Positions 14,968 through 22,798 of a DNA stretch of 42,156 nt are shown here, piece after piece (the first letter of the stretch is position 1; every line of letters begins with the position of its first letter). Both the position numbers and the translations under genes were made by a program. Origin of the DNA: Pirellulales bacterium (GTDB lineage Bacteria; Planctomycetota; Planctomycetia; Pirellulales; Thermoguttaceae); NCBI GenBank assembly GCA_016935315.1, contig JAFGRD010000056.1:1-42156 (forward strand). The letters are read 5' to 3'. The notes beneath the pieces are model-generated. The model had not been told where the DNA came from. It searched no databases and saw nothing but the letters and a program-made list of their open reading frames with translations.

Positions 14968-16071
14968 ATGGACCAACGCGACCTTGACCTCTGGCACATG
15001 CAACGGGCGCTGGAACTGGCCGCCCAGGGGCAGGGCCTCGTCGAGCCGAACCCGATGGTCGGCTGCGTGATCGCGCGTGGGGCCGAAATCATCGGGGAGG
15101 GATGGCACCGACGATTCGGCGGGCCACATGCCGAAGTGGAGGCGCTGCGGATCGCCGGCGACCGGGCGGCCGGGGCCACCGTCTACGTGACGCTCGAACC
15201 GTGCTGTCACCACGGCAAGACGCCGCCCTGTAGCCGGGCGCTGCGGGAAGCCGTCGTCGCGCGCGTCGTGGTGGCCCAACGCGACCCCTTCCCCCAGGTC
15301 GACGGGGGCGGTGTGGCCGAATTGCAGGCCGCCGGCGTCGAAGTCGAACTCGGCTTGCGGGAGGACGAAGCCCGGCGACTGAACGCCCCGTATCTGAAAC
15401 TCGTCGGCAGCGGCCGCCCCTGGGTGATCGCCAAATGGGCCATGACGCTCGACGGCAGAATTGCCACCCGCGCTGGTTCCAGCCAATGGATCTCCGGCGA
15501 GCAATCGCGACAGATCGTTCACGCCCTGCGCGGCCGCGTGGACGCGATCATGGTCGGTCGGGAAACGGCCCTGCGTGACGATCCGCTGCTGACGGCCCGA
15601 CCGCCCGGTCCACGCACGGCGCTGCGGGTGGTCGTCGATACGCGGGCCTCGCTCTCGCCCCAGAGCCGATTGGCCCGCACGGCCGACCAGTCGCCTGTGT
15701 TGGTGGCCGCCGGCCGCGAGGCGCCCGAGGCCCGCCGCCAGCGGCTGGCGGCGGCCGGTTGCGAGGTGTTTGTGTGCCAACCGGATGACCACGCGGGTCG
15801 GTTGGAGTATCTTCTGGACGAGTTGGGCCGGCGGCGTCTGACCAACGTGCTGGTCGAGGGCGGCGGGCGGCTGTTGGGCAGCCTGTTCGACGCCCGGCAA
15901 ATCGACGAGGTCCACGTCTTCATCGCCCCAAAGCTGGTCGGCGGCGCCTCGGCCACCAGTCCAGTCGGCGGCGAGGGTATCGCGCAGATGGCCGAGGCCC
16001 TCGCGCTTCAGAACGTAGAGCTGCAGCGGGTCGGCCCGGACGTGTATCTCCACGCACGGGTGGGCAGATAG
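14968..16071 (+). CDS. ribD: RibD, bifunctional diaminohydroxyphosphoribosylaminopyrimidine deaminase / reductase
   Basis: A 367-residue enzyme of riboflavin synthesis. The N-terminal cytidine-deaminase-like domain has HAE (H54, E56) and PCCHHGKTPPC (C79, C88), which bind zinc and perform the deamination. The C-terminal reductase domain has KWAMTLDGRIAT, GRETALRDDPLLTAR and NVLVEGGGRLLGSL, which bind the substrate and NADPH. ATG 14968 is preferred; a TTG five codons upstream is possible. No clear ribosome-binding site is seen, and the GH2 stop lies only 31 bp before. No other rib genes are nearby, so its link with the galactosidase gene is probably positional. Confidence 0.95.
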   Translation: MDQRDLDLWHMQRALELAAQGQGLVEPNPMVGCVIARGAEIIGEGWHRRFGGPHAEVEALRIAGDRAAGATVYVTLEPCCHHGKTPPCSRALREAVVARVVVAQRDPFPQVDGGGVAELQAAGVEVELGLREDEARRLNAPYLKLVGSGRPWVIAKWAMTLDGRIATRAGSSQWISGEQSRQIVHALRGRVDAIMVGRETALRDDPLLTARPPGPRTALRVVVDTRASLSPQSRLARTADQSPVLVAAGREAPEARRQRLAAAGCEVFVCQPDDHAGRLEYLLDELGRRRLTNVLVEGGGRLLGSLFDARQIDEVHVFIAPKLVGGASATSPVGGEGIAQMAEALALQNVELQRVGPDVYLHARVGR

Positions 16072-16227
16072 CAGTCGATCGAGTGGCACAACGCCTTGAC
16101 GCACGGGTGACCGCGACCTATATGCCCATACGGGGGGATGCCGCCATCGTGTTCGCCGTGTCGATGGTCTGGGACAGGGGCCCGATGTTCGAGTGCGCGG
16201 GCAGCGTAGCGAGGGAGACGTGTTGGT

Positions 16228-16686
16228 ATGGGCCGTGGCTGCCGCTGTGGGTTTACGCTCATCGAGGTGTTGATCGTGGTCGTCATCATGGCGGTCCTGG
16301 CCGCGGTGGTCATCCCCCAAGTTCTTGCGCCCACCAAAGACGCCAAACAGAGCACGCTGCAACACAACCTGCACGTCTTGCGATCACAGATCGAGCTTTA
16401 CCGGGCAAGCCACCAGGGCGACTACCCGGCTATTGAAAGCAACGATCTGCCCCAACTGACCAAGGCCACCAACAGCGAGGGCGAAACGGGTATTGCCAGC
16501 CCCGCTTATCCCTACGGCCCCTACATCGTTCTCGTTCCGCCCAACCCGTTCGACGGCAGCAGCGAGGTCAGCGCCGTGGCCGTGCCGGGCGCCGTGCCCA
16601 CGGCTGTCTCGGGCAGCCTTGGCGGGTGGCAGTACGACGAAACGACCGGCGGCATCTGGCCGAACCATCCGGGGTACTTCGAATAG
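16228..16686 (+). CDS. Type II secretion/type IV pilus pseudopilin, GspG-like
   Basis: A 152-residue protein with a class III prepilin signal: a short leader ending in Gly8, then FTLIEVLIVVVIMAVLAAVV with the conserved Glu at +5. The cleavage and methylation site G|FTLIE is intact. The body has an amphipathic helix (AKQSTLQHNLHVLRSQIELYR) and a C-terminal NPFDGSSEV segment similar to the calcium-binding region of GspG-type major pseudopilins. It ends with a short aromatic tail (NHPGYFE). A GAGGGAG lies about 10 nt upstream of the ATG. No secretion ATPase, secretin or prepilin peptidase gene is adjacent, so it is a lone pseudopilin that must work with machinery encoded elsewhere. The 156 bp before it show no other gene. 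Confidence 0.85.
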   Translation: MGRGCRCGFTLIEVLIVVVIMAVLAAVVIPQVLAPTKDAKQSTLQHNLHVLRSQIELYRASHQGDYPAIESNDLPQLTKATNSEGETGIASPAYPYGPYIVLVPPNPFDGSSEVSAVAVPGAVPTAVSGSLGGWQYDETTGGIWPNHPGYFE

Positions 16687-16746
16687 CATCGCCGGTTGGC
16701 CGTGTCGCACGGCCAAGCGGCGCACGGCCGGCGGAGCCCCGCACGG

Positions 16747-18582
16747 CTATCCAGCCGCTGCACGGAGGCGCTGCATGGCCGACTCGGCCTGGTGAAAGGC
16801 CTCGTGCCGCGGTGCTTCGGCTCCGTCGTGCAACTCACCGAGCAGTTCGCCGAGCAATTGCCCTTCGAGCCAGGCGGCCAGCCATCGGGCGCGGCCGTCG
16901 GCGTAGCGGGATTGCAGCCGCGTGAACAGCCGGGCGGCCGCCTGACGAACGCCTTCGCTGGTGGTGCTGACCAGTGCCTCGCCGCCGCCGGTCAGTCCGC
17001 CGGCGATGGCCGCTTCGGTCGCCAACTCGCCGGCGGCGTGGCCGGCCGATCCGACCAACCCGCCCGCCAGTCCCCAACTGCTGACGACCAGCGCAACGGT
17101 GATCGTGGGTCGGGCGATGGCCCAGGCATGGTCCAGCGATTGCAGGAACCGGACCGCCCGGGGATTGGCCGCCTTCCACGCCTCCAACTCCGACTCCAAG
17201 AACGCCCGATAATCCTCGTCGACCGTCGGCGAATCGTCGTGTGCCGTTTGCACTCGCCGCAGCAAGTCGGCGCGTGCATCGCCGCCCAGCAGTCGCGCCA
17301 AGCGCGGTCGCAGCGTGTCGTTGCCCACCTGGGCCAGCCGCTCCAATTCGTCGAGCATCTTTTCGACCGCCAGGAGGATGGCCCGGCGCTCTTGTTGCTG
17401 AAAGGCGGCCAAGGGCTCGACCTGCTCGCCGGCCAGCGTCTGCCAGGCCGTTCTTACGGGCCAGGTGGCGCCGCGTCCCAGGGCCCGGTAGAAGCCGTGG
17501 ATCCGCCGCGACCAGGTGCCGCGGCCGGTGTCCCACCAGCGGCGAATTTCCTCGACCAGCACGCCGGCAGGCAAGGTCGGCCAGGCGACCCGGGCCATTT
17601 CGGTCGCCGACAGGGCCGCCGCGGCCGCGGAGAATTGCCCGGCAGCGGTGCGAATCGTCTCCAGGTAGGCCGCCGCACCGCGTTGTGGGTCGAGCACCCG
17701 GGCCAGCGCACCGCGAAAAGTGCGGATCTTGATGGTGTCGAAGCGCAGCGACGCCAACTCGTCGCGGAGGTCGGCCGGATCGCCCAGGGGCCAGCGGCCC
17801 TCGGGACCTACCGAATGGAACGGCAATCGCAGCGCTTCCGCGGCGTCGCGATCGTAAGGTACCACGTACACCAGCTCCGGCCGAGCCCCGGTCTCTTCGC
17901 AGAACGTGGACAGCCATTGGGGCCAGAACTGGGCGTCGGCAGTCAGGTTGCACTGGTTGAAGACCACGATGATCGGCTTGTCGGCTTCGACCGCCGAACG
18001 GAAGAACTCCTTCACGGCCGCGTCGTTGTACTTCTGCTGCGTCAGTACGGCCATCAGCACGTCGGACGCCTGGCGGATCGCCCGGGCGCGCTCCCAATTG
18101 ACCACCACGTCGGAATCGACGTCCGGCGCGTCGATCAGCAGCAGCCGCGCCGGGGTGCGCGAGCCGGCTCGCCAGAAGAGCCGGTTTTCGGGGGCTTCTT
18201 CGAGCGGATCCCGGGGCGATTGCCATGCGCGCAGCTCGAACGGTTCGAACAGCCGGGCCAGCAGTTCCGGGTTGTCCGCTCCGGGCGGCACCAGGCAAAC
18301 CGGATGTCGGGTACCGGCGGCCAAAGGGCTCACGCCGCTGGCGACTTCGCCGGCCAGATGGTTGAAAATCACCGACTTGCCGATATTCGTGCCGCCCACA
18401 ATGCCCACGACCAGCAGTGGCGGCACGTCGAGCTGGGGCAGAAGCTTCTTGCGCAGCAACTCGAACCACTGCCGGCCGGCCGGCGGTTCCACGCCAATCG
18501 ACGCGGCCACCGGCGCCAGGCCCGCCACCGCGCGATCCAGCCGCCTCAGTTCCTCGGCGAAGGCTTGGAGATGGTTTGCCAT
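16747..18582 (-). CDS. Dynamin-like/HSR1-type GTPase with hydrophobic C-terminal segment
   Basis: A 611-residue protein. A short helical N-terminus precedes the G domain: G1 P-loop GGTNIGKS (63-70), a TRHP switch-I candidate (91-94), G3 as IDAPDVDSD (about 150) and G4 as FNQCN (about 207). G3 has DxPDxDS instead of DxxG, and G4 has NQCN instead of NKxD, so base recognition may be altered. The rest is mainly helical, as in dynamin-like or membrane-remodelling GTPases. A Gly/Ala-rich hydrophobic region near residues 500-545 (VALVVSSWGLAGGLVG) could insert in the membrane. It has no operon partner on either side; the inactive-looking ketosynthase ends 134 bp upstream. Its function is not known. 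Confidence 0.8.
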   Translation of the reverse strand: MANHLQAFAEELRRLDRAVAGLAPVAASIGVEPPAGRQWFELLRKKLLPQLDVPPLLVVGIVGGTNIGKSVIFNHLAGEVASGVSPLAAGTRHPVCLVPPGADNPELLARLFEPFELRAWQSPRDPLEEAPENRLFWRAGSRTPARLLLIDAPDVDSDVVVNWERARAIRQASDVLMAVLTQQKYNDAAVKEFFRSAVEADKPIIVVFNQCNLTADAQFWPQWLSTFCEETGARPELVYVVPYDRDAAEALRLPFHSVGPEGRWPLGDPADLRDELASLRFDTIKIRTFRGALARVLDPQRGAAAYLETIRTAAGQFSAAAAALSATEMARVAWPTLPAGVLVEEIRRWWDTGRGTWSRRIHGFYRALGRGATWPVRTAWQTLAGEQVEPLAAFQQQERRAILLAVEKMLDELERLAQVGNDTLRPRLARLLGGDARADLLRRVQTAHDDSPTVDEDYRAFLESELEAWKAANPRAVRFLQSLDHAWAIARPTITVALVVSSWGLAGGLVGSAGHAAGELATEAAIAGGLTGGGEALVSTTSEGVRQAAARLFTRLQSRYADGRARWLAAWLEGQLLGELLGELHDGAEAPRHEAFHQAESAMQRLRAAAG

Positions 18583-18716
18583 GGGGCGGATTGCCGGCAG
18601 ATCCCGGATTGCACAGGGCTGGTCGTGGAAGGCCTGGCCGCCTTTCTACCCCCCAAAAACGCCCAGCCTATTCTCTTACGAGTCCTTATACCATACTACC
18701 TCACGCGAGGAAGCGG

Positions 18717-19985
18717 CTACTCGGCCGCCCCCAGGGCAATCGCCACCGCTTGCCCGAAGATCGTGTGGTTGAGCACCAGTGCGGTGGGCGATTCGGCGGC
18801 GGCCGGCTCGGTGTGAATGACCCGGACCGGGCAGTTGGGGTCCGGCGTTTGGTAGTTGAGCGTGTGTGGAACGAGCCCTTGATTCAGCGCCAACACGCTG
18901 GCGGCCATCTCCACGGCTCCGCTGCCTGCCCCCAGGTTCCCAAAGAAGCTCTTCGGTGCCGTCACGGCTACGTCGCCCAGCACTTCGTGGATCGCCCGGG
19001 CCTCGATCCGGTCGTCGAGAGTCGTGCTGGCTCCATTGGCGTTGACGTGTCCGATGTCGCTTGGCGCCAACCCGGCGTCGTCCAGGGCGCGCCGGATCGC
19101 GTGGCGGATGGCGCGGCCTTGCGGGGCCTGGCCGTTGCGGCAAGGCTCGAAGGCACTGGCGTGCCCGAGGACCCGAGCAAGGATCCTGGTGCCACGGGCT
19201 TCGGCGTGCCGGCGGCTCTCCAGCAGGAACGCTCCGGCACCTTCGCCGTTGACCATCCCGTCGCGCTGGGCGTCGAAGGGCCGCGAGGCGGCGGCCGGGG
19301 CGTCGCTGCGCTGCGACAGTTCGTAGACTTCCCAGCGCACCCAGGACGCGGGATGGATCCGCGAGCCGGCGCCGCCGGCGATCATCGCGTCGGCCTGCCC
19401 CCGCTCGATCACCCGTATCGCTTCGGTCACCGCCGACAGGCTGGAAACGTCGCCGAGCGTGAGCGAGTTGTTTGGTCCCCGGGCGTCCTGGGCGATGCCG
19501 ATGTGGCAGGCCGGCATGTTGGGCAAGTACTTCAGCATCCAGAGCGGGTACATCTCGGCCATGAAGGCTTCACCCCAACGGCTGAAGTCGAACTCGCCGT
19601 CGACGATGCAACTGCGATAGGCCGCCACCAGCTCCGACAGCTCGCACGTGATCATCTCGGAGCCGAAGACGATTCCCAGCCGTTCGGGGTCGATCGGGTT
19701 TTCGCGGGTTCCGGCCTCGGCACAGGCCAGGTCGGCCGCGGCGAAGGCCAACTGGATGTCGCGGCTCATGACTTTCAGGCTCTTGCGCGGCCGCACGTAG
19801 TGCTTGGGCTCGAAGTCGGCCACGTCGGCGCCGAAGGCCACCGGCAGGTCGCTCTGGCCGAACAGATCGAGGTAGTGTACGCCGCTGCGGCCTTCGCGAA
19901 GCGAGGTCCAGAAGGCCTCGTTTCCGATGCCGATCGGGCTGACCACCCCGACTCCCGTGATGACGATTTCCTGCTTCGGTGCCAT
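18717..19985 (-). CDS. Beta-ketoacyl synthase homologue lacking the Cys-His-His triad
   Basis: A 422-residue protein aligning end to end with FabF-type ketosynthases: VVITGVGVVSPIG-like start, RGPN, ADAMIAGGA, GEGAGAFLLE, AGLAPSDIGHVNANG and KSFFGNLGAGSGAVE. The length is normal for the family. The active-site Cys of ACATG/ACSSS motifs falls on Asp179 (SLTLGDVSS). The first His (NAHGTST) is Asn317 (NANGAST), and the second (TGHLLGA) is Asn350 (FGNLGAG). Lys345 before the second site is kept. The DNA codons GAC, AAT and AAC were checked. Condensation is therefore unlikely; a chain-length-factor-like, scaffolding or acyl-carrier-binding role is possible. Repeat copy A begins 16 bp upstream of the ATG. 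The double GNAT gene lies upstream on the same strand. Confidence 0.92.
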   Translation of the reverse strand: MAPKQEIVITGVGVVSPIGIGNEAFWTSLREGRSGVHYLDLFGQSDLPVAFGADVADFEPKHYVRPRKSLKVMSRDIQLAFAAADLACAEAGTRENPIDPERLGIVFGSEMITCELSELVAAYRSCIVDGEFDFSRWGEAFMAEMYPLWMLKYLPNMPACHIGIAQDARGPNNSLTLGDVSSLSAVTEAIRVIERGQADAMIAGGAGSRIHPASWVRWEVYELSQRSDAPAAASRPFDAQRDGMVNGEGAGAFLLESRRHAEARGTRILARVLGHASAFEPCRNGQAPQGRAIRHAIRRALDDAGLAPSDIGHVNANGASTTLDDRIEARAIHEVLGDVAVTAPKSFFGNLGAGSGAVEMAASVLALNQGLVPHTLNYQTPDPNCPVRVIHTEPAAAESPTALVLNHTIFGQAVAIALGAAE

Positions 19986-20000
19986 GCTTGACGATGTGCC

Positions 20001-20102
20001 TTATTGACGCTTGCGCACTCAATGCGCGAGGGCGACCAACGGGAGCCCGACGTGTCCGGCATCCCGTTGGTCGGCCTGGATCATTCACAATGCGAAGATC
20101 AA
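20001..20102 (+). repeat. Palindromic MITE-like repeat, copy A
   Basis: A member of the ~105-bp family in this window. The left end is TTATTGACGCTTGC. The central hairpin pairs GACCAACGGGA (20034-20044) with TCCCGTTGGTC (20062-20072). The right arm runs through GGCCTGGATCATTCACAATGC to an eroded terminus (GATCAA). It lies between the double GNAT gene (stop at 20197) and the ketosynthase homologue (start at 19985), so it would be transcribed in the 5' leader of the latter unless the promoter is inside the repeat. Confidence 0.9.
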
Positions 20103-20196
20103 AGGAACCGCTCGGATCCGGTGGTAGAAGCGCGTTGTGGGCCGCCACTTCCCCAAAAACACATGGTAACTCGCCGCAAACCACCCGGCAAGCCGC

Positions 20197-22530
20197 CTAC
20201 GTGTCCAGCGATTTCTTGTAGATTCGGTAGGTTTTGTACCGCCGGGCCCCTACCGCCTCGATCGCGCGATTGACCAGCCGGTTGTCCTCCATCGTCCAAC
20301 TCAATTCGGCGCCCGTGTAGCCGAGCGTGTTCTTGCCGTAGTCGAGGGTATGCAGGATCAGCATTTCGGCGATTCCCCGCCGGCGGTAGCCCTCCAACAC
20401 GTCGAGCACGGCCATGCGGGCCGTCTTGATCCGCCGGGTCCGGAAGGCGAGCCGGGCGAGATTGATCGGCAAGCCGAAGCGGGTCAAACGGCCGTTTAAT
20501 GGGGCGATCGCCTCATTCAGATCGGGCAGAGTGACGGAGAACCCCACCGGCTTGCCGTCGACTTCGGCCAGCAAGACCTGCTCTGGAAACGCGAGTTGCC
20601 CCAACCGCTTGGCGTGATACTGGAATTCGGCGTCGGTCAGGTTGACGAACCCCCAGTTGTCGCGCATCGCCCCGTTATACACGGCCTGGCAACGTTGCAC
20701 CTCATTCTTGAAATCCCGCTTGCGAAACGGGCGCACCACCACATGGCCGCGCCGGGCGAGTCGCTCCGCCCGGCGACGCCACTTGGCAACCATGTCGTGC
20801 GGGTCCAAAAACCACCAGGCATACAAATCCTTGACCTTGCGCAGGCCCCACGCTTCCAACAGGCCCGCATAGTACGGCCGTTGATGGTTCATCATCACCC
20901 GCGGCGGCGAGTCGAAACCGTCGATCAACAGCCCGCAGGGATAGTTGGTCGAGTAGTCGATCGGTCCCACGATTCCCGTGCGCCCCCGCGCGCGAAGCCA
21001 ATCGGCCGCCGCGTCCAACAGGGCTCGGGCCATCTGCCGGTCGTCGGCGCACTCGAACATCCCGAAGCACCCGAGGTTCGCTCCGTGGTGGGCGTTGTAA
21101 TGAGGATCGTCACTGACGAGGATCCGACCCCGGGCGACGCCGCCGCGGAAGGCCAGGAATTGTGTCGCCTCGCCGTGCAGATAAAAAGGATGCTTGCCCG
21201 GATCGAGGAACTCCTTGACTTCGTTCAGCAACGGCGGCACCCAATGGGGATCGCCTTCGTAAATCGGCCGGGGAACGCGGCAGAACTGGTTCAGGTCCGC
21301 CTTGGTGCGGACGGGGCGAATCTCCAGCGGCCCACCGGCGGCGACGGCCGGACGCCGAACGACGGCCGTCGCCCGGGCCGGCTCCGAGGCATCCTCGCCC
21401 GGCGGCTCCTCGTCCAGATCGTACAGCCGATAGGTCTTGCTGATCTGGGCCCCGCCCTTCTTCAGGCTGCCGCGGGAAAGGGAGTTCGATTCCAGCACCC
21501 AGGAGAATTCGGCTTCCTCGAGGTCCCATTTCATGGCCGCGGGGACCAGCCCGTGCATCAGCGCCAACCCGACTCCCATCCGCTGAAACTCGGGAACCAC
21601 GTTGGTGCTGATCATTCGGAGCCGCTTGATGCGGCGCTTGTTGCACAACAGGCGGAGGAACCCGAAGGGGAACAGCCGGCCGTCGATCTCCTTGATGCGA
21701 GGGTTGTAGTCGGGCAGTCCGAACGAGGCGCCCACCAGCCGATCGTCGATCTCCGCCGCGACGGTCAACTCCGGGACGATCAAGTGACGCAATCCCCGGG
21801 CCATGTGCCGGACTTCGCTCTTCGACATCGGCACGAAGCCCCAGGTCGTGACCAACGAGCGATTGTAGATGTCCAGAAACGCCTCGACCTCCTCCCGAAA
21901 GTGCGAGGAATCCAGCGACCGCAACTTCACGCCATAATGCTCGATGATCTGCTCCGCGACCGGAGCCAGCTTGGCCTGGATCTTCGGCAGCATGTCGATG
22001 TGGCCCCAATAGGCGTACAAGTCTTGGGTCTTGCGGAAGCCGTAGCCTTCGATCAGCCGCTCGTAGTACGGCGGATTGTAGGTCATCATGAACGTGGGAG
22101 GTGTGTCGAAGCCGTCGACCAGCAGACCCAACTCGTGGTTCAGCGACGGATTTGTCGGACCGCGCAGACGGTGAATCCCCTGGTCGGCGAACCACTGCCG
22201 GACCGCGTCGAACAGGCCGCCGGCCACCTCCTCGTCGTCGATACACTCGAAGAACCCGAAAAAACCCCGGCGATCGGAGTATCGCTCAATGTGCCCGCGG
22301 TTGAGAATCGCCGCAACGCGACCACAGATCGTATCGCCGCGACGGGCCAGAAACGTTTGTGCCCGATTTCGCTCGTAAAACGGATGGGCCCTGTAGCCGA
22401 CCATTTCCTTTTGGTTGCCGCGCAGCGGGGGAATCCAGTTCGGGTCGCCCCGGTACAGCGTCCAGGGGAACTCCAAGAACTGCTTCTTCTCCCGCCGCTT
22501 AAGAACGCGCTGAATGACCAAGTCGGACAT
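20197..22530 (-). CDS. Tandem-duplicated GNAT-like acyltransferase fusion protein
   Basis: A 777-residue protein made of two homologous halves, about 1-380 and 400-777. Matching landmarks are YRGDPNWIPPL / YEGDPHWVPPL, HPFYERNRAQTFLARRG / HPFYLHGEATQFLAFRG, FFGFFECIDD / CFGMFECADD, LLVDGFDTPPTFMMTY / LLIDGFDSPPRVMMNH and YGFRKTQDLYAYW / WGLRKVKDLYAWW. Both end in a GNAT-like core (RMGVGLALMHGLV / RRGIAEMLILHTL; ELSWTMEDN). Single-unit relatives of about 370-400 residues are common in bacteria and are usually called hypothetical proteins or N-acetyltransferases. From memory, bacterial ceramide synthase is a GNAT-type protein of similar size, but I cannot confirm it is this family. It lies upstream of the ketosynthase homologue and divergent from an SDR. 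Confidence 0.8.
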   Translation of the reverse strand: MSDLVIQRVLKRREKKQFLEFPWTLYRGDPNWIPPLRGNQKEMVGYRAHPFYERNRAQTFLARRGDTICGRVAAILNRGHIERYSDRRGFFGFFECIDDEEVAGGLFDAVRQWFADQGIHRLRGPTNPSLNHELGLLVDGFDTPPTFMMTYNPPYYERLIEGYGFRKTQDLYAYWGHIDMLPKIQAKLAPVAEQIIEHYGVKLRSLDSSHFREEVEAFLDIYNRSLVTTWGFVPMSKSEVRHMARGLRHLIVPELTVAAEIDDRLVGASFGLPDYNPRIKEIDGRLFPFGFLRLLCNKRRIKRLRMISTNVVPEFQRMGVGLALMHGLVPAAMKWDLEEAEFSWVLESNSLSRGSLKKGGAQISKTYRLYDLDEEPPGEDASEPARATAVVRRPAVAAGGPLEIRPVRTKADLNQFCRVPRPIYEGDPHWVPPLLNEVKEFLDPGKHPFYLHGEATQFLAFRGGVARGRILVSDDPHYNAHHGANLGCFGMFECADDRQMARALLDAAADWLRARGRTGIVGPIDYSTNYPCGLLIDGFDSPPRVMMNHQRPYYAGLLEAWGLRKVKDLYAWWFLDPHDMVAKWRRRAERLARRGHVVVRPFRKRDFKNEVQRCQAVYNGAMRDNWGFVNLTDAEFQYHAKRLGQLAFPEQVLLAEVDGKPVGFSVTLPDLNEAIAPLNGRLTRFGLPINLARLAFRTRRIKTARMAVLDVLEGYRRRGIAEMLILHTLDYGKNTLGYTGAELSWTMEDNRLVNRAIEAVGARRYKTYRIYKKSLDT

Positions 22531-22798
22531 GGGTATCCGCCAGAAGCTCTCCCGATTTGCCTAAACCGGTCATTCTAGTTGGCCATGGCTGCCACGGTCA
22601 ACCGGGGCCATGGTGCCAGGCAGTCCAGACCGTCAGACCACGCCCAACAGACCGTCACCGTGTACCAGAACATACCTTTTTCCATCCCGCCGAGTCGGCT
22701 ATACTTGCCGCCGTCGGAAACGGTGCCGTCGTTTGGACAGGCCTCCCGTCGCCCCGTTTCGCTGCTTTTCCCCCACCTTGATGGCCGAGCCGGCTCCC

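Noticed and set aside
20596-22578. Long + strand open frame opposite the double GNAT gene
   Set aside because: Antisense shadow; the - strand frame has an internally duplicated, family-like sequence.
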